Shown here: in pieces, positions 24,290 through 34,233 of the stretch
Numbering within the stretch: the stretch's first letter is position 1
Layout: every line of letters starts with the position of its first letter
Source of the DNA: Allocatelliglobosispora scoriae
GTDB lineage: Bacteria; Actinomycetota; Actinomycetes; Mycobacteriales; Micromonosporaceae
Reading direction: 5' to 3'
Assembly (NCBI RefSeq): GCF_014204945.1
Contig: NZ_JACHMN010000001.1
Span: 744,001-808,000 of the forward strand
DNA: 64,000 nt
Notes under the pieces: model-generated
Database searches by the model: none
What the model was told of the DNA's origin: nothing
Seen by the model: only the letters and a program-made list of their open reading frames with translations
Program-made: the position numbers and the translations under genes

Positions 24290-26179
24290 ATGCGATTTGC
24301 TCGTATGGCATGTTCATTAGCGGCCTGCGTCCTCATCGGCGCAGGCCTCACGCTTGCCGAGAAACCGGCCGCATCGCAAGCGCGGCCGATGCGGTATGAG
24401 GACCTGAGCGCGGTGCAGAAGAGGATCGCCTCCGGCGCACTGGTGGACCGGCTTCAGGGTGAGGCCGGGACGCAGCGCGCAGCGGTGCAGGCGACGCAAC
24501 CGTTCCAGGGCCCCGCCGAGCCGCGCCGCGGTGCGCTCGAGGTCAGGGTCAATCAGCGGCTGCAGGCCGTGGCCGATCCCGACCTGCACGGGCGCGGTCA
24601 GGCGCAGAACGAGCCGTGGCTGGCCATCAACCCGCGCAACCGCAACCAGATCGCGGTCGCCTACCACGACTACTCGGGTGGCGACGCCAACTGCGGCATC
24701 AGCTACTCCAGCAACGGCGGACGGAGCTGGAGCGACGCGGTGATCCCCACGCAGTTCATGCGGGGTACGGCGTTCGGGGGCAAGGCCAGGCAGTACTTCC
24801 AGGCCGGCGGCGACCCGGGACTCACCTGGGACAGCCGCGGGAACGCGTATTACGCCTGCGGCATGTTCAACCGCGGCCCCTACCAGACTCCGTCCGACGA
24901 TCAGTCCAGCGGCGTCTACATCTTCCGCTCAACCGGCACCGGCGGCGCCACCTGGAACTTCGCCGGACGGCCGGTGGCCGAGGAGAGCGACGTGGACGGC
25001 CAGGGCGACGCGGAGGAGGACAAGCAGCTCATCGTCGCCGACAGCAACGTCTCGAGCCCTTTCCGGGACCGCCTCTATGTGACGTGGACGCGGTTCGGCA
25101 ACGACGGGACCGCCTACATCTACGCGTCCCACTCCGCTGATTTCGGGGAGACATTCTCACCTCCCGTATTGGTGAGCCGGGATTCCGCCCTCTGCACGTA
25201 CCAGCATGAGCTTCCCGCTCCACAGGGTCGCTGCAATGTCAATCAGGCGGCACAGCCGGTGGTCGCCGCCGACGGCACTCTCAACATCGTCTACAACAAC
25301 TACAACACCCCCATGGACGGGCCGGACAACAAGTTCCAGGTGCTCGCCTCCAGGTCGACCGATGGCGGAGTGACCTTCTCGGCGCCTGTCAAGGTCGGCG
25401 ACTACTACGATCTCCCCGACTGCGACAGCTATCAGGGTGAGGGCGCCAACCCGTATTCGGACTGCATTCCGGAGAAGGGTGCCACCAGCAATTCCACCTT
25501 CCGGGCCGCCAATTATCCGCTCGCTGCCGCGGACCCCACGAATCCGAACCGGATCGTCGTCGGCTACGGCTCCTACATCAGCCGGAACTCGAATGAGAAC
25601 AGCGGCTGCGTGCCCGACGGATTCAAGGTTCCCAGAGACGACCCGGGTGCGAAATACAAGGGCGTGAAAGCCGGCTGCAACAACGACATCGTGCTGTCGA
25701 CCTCGAACGACGGCGGGCGAACATTCGACGGCACCACCACCGATGTCCGCAACCTCCCGATCGTGACCACGGCGCCGGGCCAGGCCACGTCCGACCAGTT
25801 CTGGCACGGCATCGCCTTCAGCCCACGCGGCACCCTGGTGGTCGCGTACTACGACCGGCAGTACGACACCAAGGGCGCCGGCTACTCGGACATCACCCTG
25901 ACGGAGATCACGAAGAACCGCCGGCGACACGTCCGGGTGACGTCGTCGAGCATGCCGCCGCCGACTCAGTTCCGCCCGGCGTATTACGGCGACTACATTC
26001 AGATCGACGCGACGGCGACGACCGCCCATCCGGTGTGGTCGGACACGCGGGCGAAGGCCCAGTTCCCCTGCACGAACTCAGTCGTGCCGGCGGTGTGCAC
26101 CGCGCGACCTCCGAACGGCCAGACGATCGAGTACGCCAACGATCAGGACATCGTCACCGCCACGGTGCCGATCAGCTGA
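24290..26179 (+). CDS. Secreted BNR/Asp-box repeat protein (sialidase-like fold)
   Basis: Exported 629-aa protein with a predicted sialidase-like beta-propeller. Residues 1-31 are a signal peptide. At least three Asp-box repeats are visible: 'SSNGGRSW' near residue 143, 'STDGGVTF' near 355 and 'SNDGGRTF' near 476. The N-terminal 'AQNEPWLAINPRNRNQIAV' is typical of the glycoside-hydrolase-like exo-alpha-sialidase annotation group. The arginine triad of true sialidases could not be assigned, so catalysis is uncertain. ATG 24290 follows a GGGGG site by about 7 nt. It stands alone between the RiPP-like operon (divergent) and the ABC operon (convergent). Confidence 0.8.
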   Translation: MRFARMACSLAACVLIGAGLTLAEKPAASQARPMRYEDLSAVQKRIASGALVDRLQGEAGTQRAAVQATQPFQGPAEPRRGALEVRVNQRLQAVADPDLHGRGQAQNEPWLAINPRNRNQIAVAYHDYSGGDANCGISYSSNGGRSWSDAVIPTQFMRGTAFGGKARQYFQAGGDPGLTWDSRGNAYYACGMFNRGPYQTPSDDQSSGVYIFRSTGTGGATWNFAGRPVAEESDVDGQGDAEEDKQLIVADSNVSSPFRDRLYVTWTRFGNDGTAYIYASHSADFGETFSPPVLVSRDSALCTYQHELPAPQGRCNVNQAAQPVVAADGTLNIVYNNYNTPMDGPDNKFQVLASRSTDGGVTFSAPVKVGDYYDLPDCDSYQGEGANPYSDCIPEKGATSNSTFRAANYPLAAADPTNPNRIVVGYGSYISRNSNENSGCVPDGFKVPRDDPGAKYKGVKAGCNNDIVLSTSNDGGRTFDGTTTDVRNLPIVTTAPGQATSDQFWHGIAFSPRGTLVVAYYDRQYDTKGAGYSDITLTEITKNRRRHVRVTSSSMPPPTQFRPAYYGDYIQIDATATTAHPVWSDTRAKAQFPCTNSVVPAVCTARPPNGQTIEYANDQDIVTATVPIS

Positions 26180-26357
26180 GTCCGTCGGCGGGCGTTCGGT
26201 GTTGTGACGTCGAACCGGTGGCTGGCGTCGAGGTCTTCGACGACGGCAGCCACCGATTCGACGTTATTGTCTGTCTCGCTTACCACGCGGCGTCACCGAG
26301 CGCCCTGCAGGAGAGCCGGAGTTCCGTGAAGGGCCGCTCCGATGCGTTCTCAGAAGG

Positions 26358-27115
26358 TCAAGCGATCTTGCGACGGTAGACCCACATGGCGACGGCGTAG
26401 GCGACGACGAGGATACCAGCGCACCAGGCCGAGGCAGCCCAGATGTCGGTGCCGACCGGTTGCTGCTCGAGCAGCGCTCTGATGGCGTTGACGATGGCGG
26501 TGACCGGTTGGTGCTCGGCGAAGGCTCGCACGGGTCCGGGCATGGTATCGGTGGGGACGAACGCCGAGCTGATGAGAGGCAGGAAGATCAGCGGGTAGGA
26601 GAAGGCGGTCGCGCCGTCCGTCGAGGAGGCCGCCAGCCCGGCGATCATCGCGACCCAGGTGAGCGCCAGGGTGAACAGTGCCAGGATCGCGGCGACGGAG
26701 AGCCAGGCCAGCACTCCCGCCGAGGTGCGGAATCCCATGACCAGCCCGACCACGATGATGACGACGACCGAGATGGCGTTGGAGATCAGGGAGGTCAGTA
26801 CGTGCCCCCAGAGGACGGAGGAACGGGTGATCGGCATGGAGTGGAAGCGTTCGAAGATGCCGCTCTGCATGTCGTTGAAGAGCCGGAAGCCGGTGTAGGA
26901 GATGCCGCTGGCGATGGCGATGAGCAGGATGCCGGGCATGAGGTAGTTGGTGTAGTTGCCGGTGCCGGCCTGTATGGCGCCGCCGAACACATAGCGGAAC
27001 AGCAGCATGAACGCGATCGGCATGATCGTGACGGTGATGATGGTGTCCATGCTGCGGGTGATGTGCCGGATGGACCGGCCGAGCATGACGCCGGTGTTGC
27101 TGAGGACGTGTGCGC

Positions 27116-27119
<4 letters not shown>
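26358..27119 (-). CDS. ABC-2 type transporter permease (DrrB-like)
   Basis: Integral membrane permease of 253 aa with about six hydrophobic helices. It starts 'MLGRSIRHITRSMDTIITVT' and carries 'RFHSMPITRSSVLWGHV' in the first long loop and 'PLIFLPLISSAFVPTDTMP' near residue 180, as in DrrB-type daunorubicin/drug exporter permeases. ATG 27119 overlaps the stop of the ATPase gene (ATGA). It belongs to a four-gene minus-strand operon with PadR, pentapeptide-repeat and ATPase genes. The substrate is unknown, and transport may be lost because the ATPase frame is broken. Confidence 0.88.
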
Positions 27120-27885
<766 letters not shown>

Positions 27886-27894
27886 GGGGTGCCC

Positions 27895-28755
27895 TTACTC
27901 GACGATCACGTTGGCGGGCTCGACGCCGAAGCCCTTGAGCGCGGCGTAGGTCAGCTTGTCCAGGCGCGCCCCGTCGAAGACCACGGTCCGCAGCGACCTG
28001 TAGTACTTGTTGCTCCAGCCGCCGCGGAACGAGCAGTCGCGCAGGATCGCGCCGCGCAGCGACATACCCTCCAGCGCCGCCTTGTCGAACTTCACGCCGG
28101 TGAAGCTCTCCCCGTCGAAGGCGATACCGCGCAGATCGGAGGTGGTGAAGTCCACTCCGGTGAAGGTGCAGCGCTCGAAGACGGTACGCCGCAGGTCCGT
28201 CTGACGGAACGCGACATCGATGAGCGCGGTGTCGGCGAACTCGACCTCGTGCAGCCCAGACGTGCTGAAGTTGGTGCGCACAAGCCGAGCCCGGCGGAAC
28301 GTGGAGCCCTTCAGCTCCGCCGTCGTCAGGACCGCATCGGTCAAGTCGGCGCCGTCGAAGGTGGTGTCCTTCAGATCGCTGCTCGTAAACCTGCTGCCGG
28401 TGAGGTCGGCGTTGGAGAAGTCCGACCCGCGCAGCGCGCTCGCCCCGAACCGTCCCGACCGCGCCGAGACGCCCGCGAAATCGCTGCCCCGCAGATCGCT
28501 GGCATCGAACCGGGTCACCACCTGCCGCTCGAGCACCCGGGAGAGGTTCGAGACCTCCCGAACCGTCTCCTCGATGTCACCGATGCTGTCGATCGTCACC
28601 GCGAACGCCGTCGCCTCGTCCTTGCCCTCGGCCCGGAGCTCGCGGAACCTCTCCCGCAGGTCCGAGAGGAGGTCCGCCTTCAGATCGCTGACGCTCCTCG
28701 TGCCCTCGTAGGGAGCGAAGACGCCGTCCACATACTCGTGCAGCCTGTCGTTCAT
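27895..28755 (-). CDS. Pentapeptide-repeat protein with permease-prefix-like N-terminus
   Basis: Protein of 286 aa. Residues 1-80 ('HEYVDGVFAPYEGTRSVSDL', then 'TIDSIGDIEETVREV') match the permease-prefix or HAAS-like region that actinobacterial PadR partners often carry. Residues about 95-265 are pentapeptide repeats of A(D/N)LXX type ('DASDLRGSDFAG', 'GADLTDAVLT', 'ALEGMSLRGAILRD'), forming a right-handed beta helix. ATG 28755 follows GAGGGGA. It lies 13 nt after PadR and 9 nt before the ATPase, so it is co-expressed with the exporter. Repeat proteins of this type can mimic DNA or regulate partners; the role here is unknown. Confidence 0.85.
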   Translation of the reverse strand: MNDRLHEYVDGVFAPYEGTRSVSDLKADLLSDLRERFRELRAEGKDEATAFAVTIDSIGDIEETVREVSNLSRVLERQVVTRFDASDLRGSDFAGVSARSGRFGASALRGSDFSNADLTGSRFTSSDLKDTTFDGADLTDAVLTTAELKGSTFRRARLVRTNFSTSGLHEVEFADTALIDVAFRQTDLRRTVFERCTFTGVDFTTSDLRGIAFDGESFTGVKFDKAALEGMSLRGAILRDCSFRGGWSNKYYRSLRTVVFDGARLDKLTYAALKGFGVEPANVIVE

Positions 28756-28768
28756 CGCGGTTGTCCCC

Positions 28769-29098
28769 TCACAGCAGTGTGTCGAGCACGCGCTTGGCGT
28801 ACTCCCAGTTGGTCTTGTTGCGGGTGTAGGTCGCCCGGCCCTTTTCGGTGATCCGGAAGTATTTGCGGCGCCCGCCCTGAGATTCGTCACCCCAGTACCA
28901 CGTGATGTCGCCGTCGGCCTCCATGCGCCGGACGCTGGAGTACATCGTGGCTTCCTTCAGCTCGTACTCACCCCGCGAGCGCTCGGCGATCAACTTGACG
29001 ATCTCGTAGCCGTACCGGTCCGACTCCGCCAGCAACCGCAAGATCATCGTGTCCGTGTTTCCGCGGAGCAGATCTGATGTGACCTTGCTCGTGCTCAT
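28769..29098 (-). CDS. PadR family transcriptional regulator
   Basis: Repressor of 109 aa with a winged-helix DNA-binding domain: 'LLRGNTDTMILRLLAES', 'YGYEIVKLI' and the wing 'GRRKYFRITEKG'. PadR proteins usually repress the adjacent drug-efflux operon until a ligand binds. The start is ATG 29098 because AGGAGG lies 8 nt upstream; GTG 29107 would sit inside that site. It is the first gene of the operon and very likely controls it from the promoter described next to it. Confidence 0.9.
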   Translation of the reverse strand: MSTSKVTSDLLRGNTDTMILRLLAESDRYGYEIVKLIAERSRGEYELKEATMYSSVRRMEADGDITWYWGDESQGGRRKYFRITEKGRATYTRNKTNWEYAKRVLDTLL

Positions 29099-29117
29099 GC
29101 CCTCCACCTCCTACGGA

Positions 29118-29146
29118 ACCGTATCCGGAAGTACTATGACTGTCAA
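29118..29146 (-). promoter_or_regulatory. Promoter and probable PadR operator of the ABC operon
   Basis: Reading leftward, a perfect TTGACA -35 (29146-29141) and a TACGGT -10 (29123-29118) are 17 nt apart, with the AGGAGG of padR just downstream. An inverted repeat ACTA-N12-TAGT overlaps the -35, which is where a PadR dimer would block polymerase. Confidence 0.6.
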
Positions 29147-29279
29147 GGTAGTTTGAGAAGCATGGTATGGGGATGCGCATGGTGGTTTCGGCGCGGAACC
29201 ATGCAACGGAGCAGTCGAATGCGTCAATGCGGCCTTTACGCTCAAGTTTGGAAACGCTGTTTCCGGGAATCGGAACAGC

Positions 29280-29768
29280 ATGACTTCTGACCCGATCCAC
29301 CAACCGCGATCACGCCAATGGCTGGGGCTCGCCGCGTTCGCGGCCGCCGTCACCGTGACGGCGCTCATCGGCACCCTCGCCGTAACCGGTACCGCCGAGC
29401 AGTACAACACCCTCCAGCAACCCGGTTGGGCTCCACCGTCATGGATCTTCGGCCCGGTCTGGACCGCCCTCTACGCGATGATCGCGGTCTCGGGCTGGCT
29501 GGTCTGGCGCAAGTCCGGCATCGGCCCGGCAATCGCGGTGTTCGCCGCGCAACTGGTCCTCAACGCGATCTGGACACCGCTGTTCTTCGGCGGAGACCTG
29601 TTCGGGCTCGCCTTCGTCGACATCGTGGCCCTGTGGATACTGATCGGCGTCACCATCATCATGTTCTGGCGGATCTCCAAGCCGGCAACCTGGCTGCTGG
29701 TCCCCTACTGGATGTGGGTCACCTTCGCCTCAGCTCTGAACTTCGCCGTCTGGCAACTCAACACCTGA
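29280..29768 (+). CDS. tspO: TspO/MBR family tryptophan-rich sensory protein
   Basis: Membrane protein of 162 aa with five helices. The family signatures are clear: 'PGWAPPSWIFGPVWTALYA' in the first loop and helix 2, 'NAIWTPLFFGGDLFGLAF', and the terminal 'YWMWVTFASALNFAVW'. TspO proteins bind porphyrins and respond to light or oxidative stress. It is divergent from padR with 181 nt between. A near-palindrome (GCTGTTTCC...GGAACAGC) directly precedes the start and may affect translation or act as an operator. Confidence 0.93.
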   Translation: MTSDPIHQPRSRQWLGLAAFAAAVTVTALIGTLAVTGTAEQYNTLQQPGWAPPSWIFGPVWTALYAMIAVSGWLVWRKSGIGPAIAVFAAQLVLNAIWTPLFFGGDLFGLAFVDIVALWILIGVTIIMFWRISKPATWLLVPYWMWVTFASALNFAVWQLNT

Positions 29769-30135
29769 TCCGTAGCGGCTGCCACAGCAGGTTTCGCCGA
29801 CTACAGCCAAGCCGCCATGCTCACGAGGAACCGCCGGGCCGGGGTTCAGCACCTCCATCACCGCGCCGTCCAGGCCGCTGCCGGACGAGGGGAAGTAGAT
29901 CACAACCCCTAAGGCATCCTAGGTTGATTTCGGGCGGAACTTCGGTCCGGCCTGCCACCGCGCCACGTACTCAGACGGGAGTGGTGCGGTCCTCGAGTAC
30001 GACTGAGCAACCGGCCTACCTCGCGCCAGCAGTGGCGGCAGCCTCATAGCAGCCCGATGGCACCGGGCAGTGGTGCGCGGGCTGTTGTCGTGGCCATCCA
30101 CCAGCACGGATACGCCGGACTGGACCCGGCACGCC
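29769..30135. other. Intergenic stretch between tspO and topoisomerase IB
   Basis: Convergent gap of 367 nt. No supported gene, RNA or clear repeat was found; short open frames here lack ribosome sites and similarity. Confidence 0.5.
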
Positions 30136-31158
30136 TCAGCTGCTCAGCAGATCGGCCGTGGCTGCTTCGGCGTCGGCCCACACCCGCCGATCCGCGAAGG
30201 CCGAGGCGACGTCCGTGCCCTCCGGTACAGGGATGGTGTCGCCGTGGTGAAAAGCATCGATGAGTCGGGGATCCACGTACGATTTCCGTGCAACGGTGGG
30301 AGTGTTGCCCAGCAGGTCGCTGACATCGCGCATGGCCTCACTGACGGCTTTGCGCCTCGCTGACGCCGACTGCGACGGTGCGGAGCAGGCCAGGCTGACC
30401 GCTGCGGCAACCGTGGCGTGCCAGGTCCGGAAGTCCTTCGCCGTCAGCTCGATCCCGGTCTGTGTGCGCAGGTAATCGTTGATGTCCTGGGTACGCAGGT
30501 CGTGCCACCCGTCGGCGTCCTTCCAGGCGAACAATTCGGCGTTGTCGTCGTCGCGGTCGAGCAGCCTCCGAACCAGGGTGGCGAGCGACCTGTCGGGGAC
30601 CGACAGGTCGAACTCGTGGCCGCCCTTGCCGCTGAAACGCAGGTGCACGGACGAACCGGTGACGGTCGCGTGGTCACGGCGCAGTGTGGCCAGTCCGAAC
30701 GTCGCCTCGCCGAGTACCGGGTCGTCTTTGGCGTACCCCTCGCCGCCGACCCTGATCACCGCGGTGTCCAGCAGGCGCGCAGCGCCGGCGAGGACCCGTT
30801 CCCGGGCCAGTGATCGTTTCACCAGGTCTGTGGCGACTGCTGCGCGCAGCGCGGGCAGGGTCGCTGCGACATCGAGCATGTGCTCGAACTTCGCGGCGTC
30901 GCGGCGGACTCGCCACTGATCGTGGTAGCGGTACTGCCGCCGACCGGCTGCGTCGACACCGACCGCCTGCAGGTGACCGCGCGGGTCGGGGCAGATCCAC
31001 ACCTTGTCCCAGGCGGGCGGAAGCACGAGGGCGTCGATGCGCGCCAGGGTCTCCGGGTCGGTCACCTTCGACCCGCCGCAGTGGTAACTGAAGCCTCGAC
31101 CGCGCCGTACCCGCTCGATGCCTGGGGAGTGCGAGTCGCTGCGCCGCAGACGTGCCAT
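30136..31158 (-). CDS. DNA topoisomerase IB (poxvirus-like)
   Basis: Type IB topoisomerase of 340 aa, which relaxes supercoils through a 3'-phosphotyrosyl link. The nucleophile is Tyr294 in 'VARKSYVDPRLIDAF', with the upstream catalytic Arg and His in 'KDFRTWHATVAAA' and the Lys of 'RFSGKGGHEF'. The N-terminal domain shows 'VLPPAWDKVWICPDPRGHLQ', typical of bacterial members. ATG 31158 ('MARLRRSDSH') is used; GTG 31167 is an alternative. No strong ribosome site is seen. It is encoded alone and converges with tspO. Confidence 0.93.
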   Translation of the reverse strand: MARLRRSDSHSPGIERVRRGRGFSYHCGGSKVTDPETLARIDALVLPPAWDKVWICPDPRGHLQAVGVDAAGRRQYRYHDQWRVRRDAAKFEHMLDVAATLPALRAAVATDLVKRSLARERVLAGAARLLDTAVIRVGGEGYAKDDPVLGEATFGLATLRRDHATVTGSSVHLRFSGKGGHEFDLSVPDRSLATLVRRLLDRDDDNAELFAWKDADGWHDLRTQDINDYLRTQTGIELTAKDFRTWHATVAAAVSLACSAPSQSASARRKAVSEAMRDVSDLLGNTPTVARKSYVDPRLIDAFHHGDTIPVPEGTDVASAFADRRVWADAEAATADLLSS

Positions 31159-31340
31159 GGCTAGCACTTACCCGCCGCCCCCGATGAACATGCCCGCGGA
31201 AGGAACTCGAAGAGTGCCCGCCCCGGCGGCAACGGGAAATGGGAACGTTCCCGTATGTTGTTCCCAGGCCGCACGGGCGGTTGGCGCACGCGACCGGGCT
31301 GGAGCTGACGAAGGTGACCGGTATTGGCGGGGCAACTGGG

Positions 31341-31553
31341 TTGAGGATCCTGCTCGTCGAGGACGACTACGGCGACGCGGCGCTCGTCGAGGACGCGCTG
31401 TCGAGCGCCGGGATCGCCGACATCCTGCACCACGCCGACTCCGGTCAGGAGGGCCTGGCCTACCTGCGCCGTGACGGCGCGCACCCCGGTGCGCGCCGCC
31501 CGGACCTGATCCTGCTGGACTCGTCCTCCTGTCTGGAGCAGCGCCGTGCCTGA
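31341..31553 (+). pseudogene. Truncated response-regulator receiver domain
   Basis: Begins like a CheY/Rcp1-type receiver: 'LRILLVEDDYGDAALVEDAL' with the acidic pair, reaching the phosphorylation strand 'PDLILLD'. It then turns into an unrelated 10-residue tail and stops, so the second half of the domain is gone. The phospho-acceptor Asp is the last native residue. A probable start is TTG 31341; longer frames from 31239 add unrelated residues. It abuts the kinase gene end to end, and it is probably a remnant. Confidence 0.6.
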
Positions 31554-31567
31554 CAACGAACCGCGGA

Positions 31568-33301
31568 TCAGGCTGCGCTGACTCTGCTGGCCTCTCCCCC
31601 GGTGCGGGCGGGCTCGGCGTGGTCAGCTGAAGAATGGGACGCGCCGGTGAGCGACAGGAACCGGTTCTCGCCGTCGGCGATACTGCTTTTGGGCTTCTTG
31701 GACCTACCCGGCGACGGTGGCGGCGGGGCGGGGGGAACACCGGGGGTGGCGTTCGTGGGTGTCGGGGCGGGCGCTGGGCTCAGCTGTGGTGATGCGGATG
31801 CCCCGGGAGAGGTGCCAGCGGTGGTCGGCACGCCGGTGTCGGGTTGGCCGGTCGTACCGATCGAGGTGTCGATCGGCGCTCCGGCGAGGCCCAGGACGGT
31901 GGAGGTGCACTGCTGGGCGTCAAGGGTGAAAAGCGTCGGCAGCGGGTTGTCGCCGCGGTAGGTGCCGGCGAGGGCGAGGGTCGCTTGCGCTCCCGGACGC
32001 AGGGACAGCACCTGGGTGGATGCGACCGCAGGGCCGTCCTGGGTCCATTGGCCGCCGCCGTCGATCCGCTGGCTGCCTGGTAGGTCGAAAGCAATCTGCC
32101 CGCGCGGAGGGACTGCGGCGGCGAGGTTGGTGACGGCGATGGTGGCGGTGAACCTCGAGCCCGTGTCACTGCGCAGCTGGTACACCACTGCGCAGACGGC
32201 ACGGTGAGGGGAGGCGGTGGGCGACGCCGGACCGGCGACAGGGTCGCCGGCGGCGCTGGGGCTTCCTAAGCCGGCCCACATCGCGAGACCTGCCGCCGCC
32301 GTGGCCAGCCCGACGAGCACCGCGGCTCCCGCCCGCCGCGGTGGGCGCCCGGCGGATGCGGACGGTGCGGACGCCGGCCACGGGACAAGGCGGGTCGGCT
32401 GCCTTTCGTCCGCAAGGGCTGGAGAGCGGTCACGCGGTACCGCCTGGCCGGATCCCGTGTGCGGGCGCAGGAGTTCCAGTACGGCGGCCGCGGACGGTCG
32501 ACGAGACGGTTGCAGGTCCAGGCAGGCAGTGATAAGGCCGCCGACCTCGGTCGGCAGACCGGGAATGTCGGGCAGGGGCCGGGGGGCGGTGAAGCGCGGA
32601 GCAGTCAGCAGACCGATCGCGGTGTCTGCCCGCCAGGGCAGGTGGCCCGTGAGCATCTGGTAGAGCAGCACCCCGAGGGAGTAGACATCGGCGGACGCTT
32701 GGACGGGTTCACCGTCCACTCGTTCAGGGGCCAGGTAGGCAGGAGTGCCGGTGAGCCTGCCCTGGGGGTCGAACTCCTCGCCGCCGGTCGGCGCACAGAT
32801 CCCGAAGTCGATGATCCTGACCCCGTCGTGGGTGAGCAAGATGTTGGCCGGGGTGATGTCGCGGTGCACGATTCCTCGGGCGTGGGCGGCGGCGAGACCT
32901 TCGGCGGTCTGTGCCGCGTAGTCGACCGCCTGGTACCAGGACAGGGGCCCGTCGCGGAGGATCGCGTTCAGGGTGAGCCCGTCGACGAGCTCCATCACCA
33001 GGTAAGCGGCGGCAGCCCGGTTATGGGAAGGCGGCTCCACCATGCAGTCATAGACCTCGGCGATGTGGCGGTGCCGCAGCCGGGCCAGGGCGTGTCCCTC
33101 GACCCGCAGGCAGTCGATGGCGTGTTCGTCGGCGAGCAGGCGCCGGTCGAGAATCTTGATCGCGACCATGCGGCCGAGCCGCTCGTCGCGGCCTCGCCAC
33201 ACCGTGGCCGTCCCGCCAGATCCGATGGGCGCGATGAGCACGTATCTGCCGTCCAGAACGGTGCCGGGTTCCGGGAGAGAGCGGGACGGGGATCCGTTCA
33301 T
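31568..33301 (-). CDS. Membrane Ser/Thr protein kinase with CBM2-like ectodomain
   Basis: PknB-type kinase of 577 aa. The kinase domain (about 18-285) has the glycine loop 'IGSGGTATVWRG', Lys49, Glu69, HRD at 146-148, Asn153, DFG from Asp165 and APE at 191-193. The catalytic loop reads HRDITPAN, with Thr where nearly all active Ser/Thr kinases have Lys, so activity may be reduced. A Pro-rich linker precedes one membrane helix (about 322-345). The exterior domain (about 365-475) begins and ends with Cys and resembles a family-2 carbohydrate-binding module ('CAVVYQLRSDTGSRFTATIA', 'PTLFTLDAQQC'). A Pro/Ala/Ser tail follows. It may sense wall or plant glycans. GTG or ATG ambiguity is small; ATG 33301 is used. 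Confidence 0.88.
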   Translation of the reverse strand: MNGSPSRSLPEPGTVLDGRYVLIAPIGSGGTATVWRGRDERLGRMVAIKILDRRLLADEHAIDCLRVEGHALARLRHRHIAEVYDCMVEPPSHNRAAAAYLVMELVDGLTLNAILRDGPLSWYQAVDYAAQTAEGLAAAHARGIVHRDITPANILLTHDGVRIIDFGICAPTGGEEFDPQGRLTGTPAYLAPERVDGEPVQASADVYSLGVLLYQMLTGHLPWRADTAIGLLTAPRFTAPRPLPDIPGLPTEVGGLITACLDLQPSRRPSAAAVLELLRPHTGSGQAVPRDRSPALADERQPTRLVPWPASAPSASAGRPPRRAGAAVLVGLATAAAGLAMWAGLGSPSAAGDPVAGPASPTASPHRAVCAVVYQLRSDTGSRFTATIAVTNLAAAVPPRGQIAFDLPGSQRIDGGGQWTQDGPAVASTQVLSLRPGAQATLALAGTYRGDNPLPTLFTLDAQQCTSTVLGLAGAPIDTSIGTTGQPDTGVPTTAGTSPGASASPQLSPAPAPTPTNATPGVPPAPPPPSPGRSKKPKSSIADGENRFLSLTGASHSSADHAEPARTGGEASRVSAA

Positions 33302-33826
33302 GGAGCGACTCCAGACCGTTGATGCCGACCTGGCACAGCAGCCGCGTTACCTGTCACGGTCGTGCCGGCGCCTCCTGGCCCCGAAGCGGATTCCATCCGA
33401 GTCCTGCCTCTCACTGCCCTGGACAGCCATGGAGGGGATCTGCGCGGCAGCGCGGTTTCCCGGGTTTCGCTGGTGGCGCCGGTCTGCTCCGCCTGCCGGT
33501 GGACATGGGACGCGGCCTTGTGCCGGATCCGGATCTCCCGTACGGGACAGCGCGATCGCCGCCACCGCACAAGCGACCAGCAGGTCCGTGAACGAGACGT
33601 TTCTGCAGCACAACACCTCCCGACAGACATCCCCGCATCTATCTCCGGAACGAGTCGGCTCTAAACAACCCCAGGCCAGCAGGTGAACTGGGGCAGCACG
33701 CGCAGGACCGCCGTAGGCCGGCATCGTCGCCGAGACGCGATATCCGAAAGGCAACGCGCCGGCCTGACAAGGGCAGTCGGGGAACACTCAGCCGCGTTCT
33801 GGCGGAACGGGAGTCCAGCCGACCAG
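33302..33826. other. Gene-poor stretch upstream of the kinase
   Basis: No convincing gene. Several overlapping open frames exist on both strands, but none has a ribosome site, family similarity or codon pattern that separates it from the others. It probably contains the kinase promoter, which I could not pinpoint. Confidence 0.45.
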
Positions 33827-33874
33827 ACATGCGGGTGGGCCTGGCGCGATATCGCGCCAGGCCCACCCGCATGT
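33827..33874. terminator. Perfect 48-nt palindrome, probable terminator
   Basis: Two 24-nt arms (33827-33850 and 33851-33874) are exact reverse complements with no spacer, centred on GATATC. It begins 8 nt past the stop of the leftward GlsB-like gene, where a terminator is expected. Being symmetric, it works on either strand. Confidence 0.65.
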
Positions 33875-33882
33875 GTTGCAGA

Positions 33883-34155
33883 TCAGGCTACCGAGCTCCG
33901 ACCGCGGAGGCCGGCGACGAGGGCGACACCGACAGCGGCGAGGCCGACCTGGAAGACCAGCTCGATCCAGTCGATACCGTCGGTGACGGCGACCCCGACG
34001 GCCTGGGCGATCGCAGTGCCGACGAGGGCCGCGATGATGCCGACGACGATCGTCAGCCAGATCGGCAGACCCTGACGACCCGGCACAACGAGTCGGCCGA
34101 GAGCGCCGATGATGAGACCGACGATGATTGCGGAGATGATTCCGGCCACGGTCAT
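33883..34155 (-). CDS. GlsB/YeaQ/YmgE family small membrane protein
   Basis: Stress-associated membrane protein of 90 aa with three hydrophobic helices: 'AGIISAIIVGLIIGALGRLV', 'WLTIVVGIIAALVGTAIAQ' and 'LVFQVGLAAVGVALVAGL'. The 'GRLVVPGRQG' loop is the family hallmark. The exact role is unknown; members are induced by envelope and general stress. The start is ATG 34155 because GAGGAG lies 8 nt upstream; GTG 34164 is less suited. Confidence 0.9.
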   Translation of the reverse strand: MTVAGIISAIIVGLIIGALGRLVVPGRQGLPIWLTIVVGIIAALVGTAIAQAVGVAVTDGIDWIELVFQVGLAAVGVALVAGLRGRSSVA

Positions 34156-34233
34156 GACATGCACTCCTCACGATTGCGGAAGGTGGGGTTGCGCTTCCTG
34201 ACCGTCGAATACCCGGTCGGCGGACGGCGCAAA

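Noticed and set aside
33639-33872. Two opposite frames whose first 15 residues are identical (around 33829-33872)
   Set aside because: The identity is caused by the perfect palindrome read from both strands, not by related genes.
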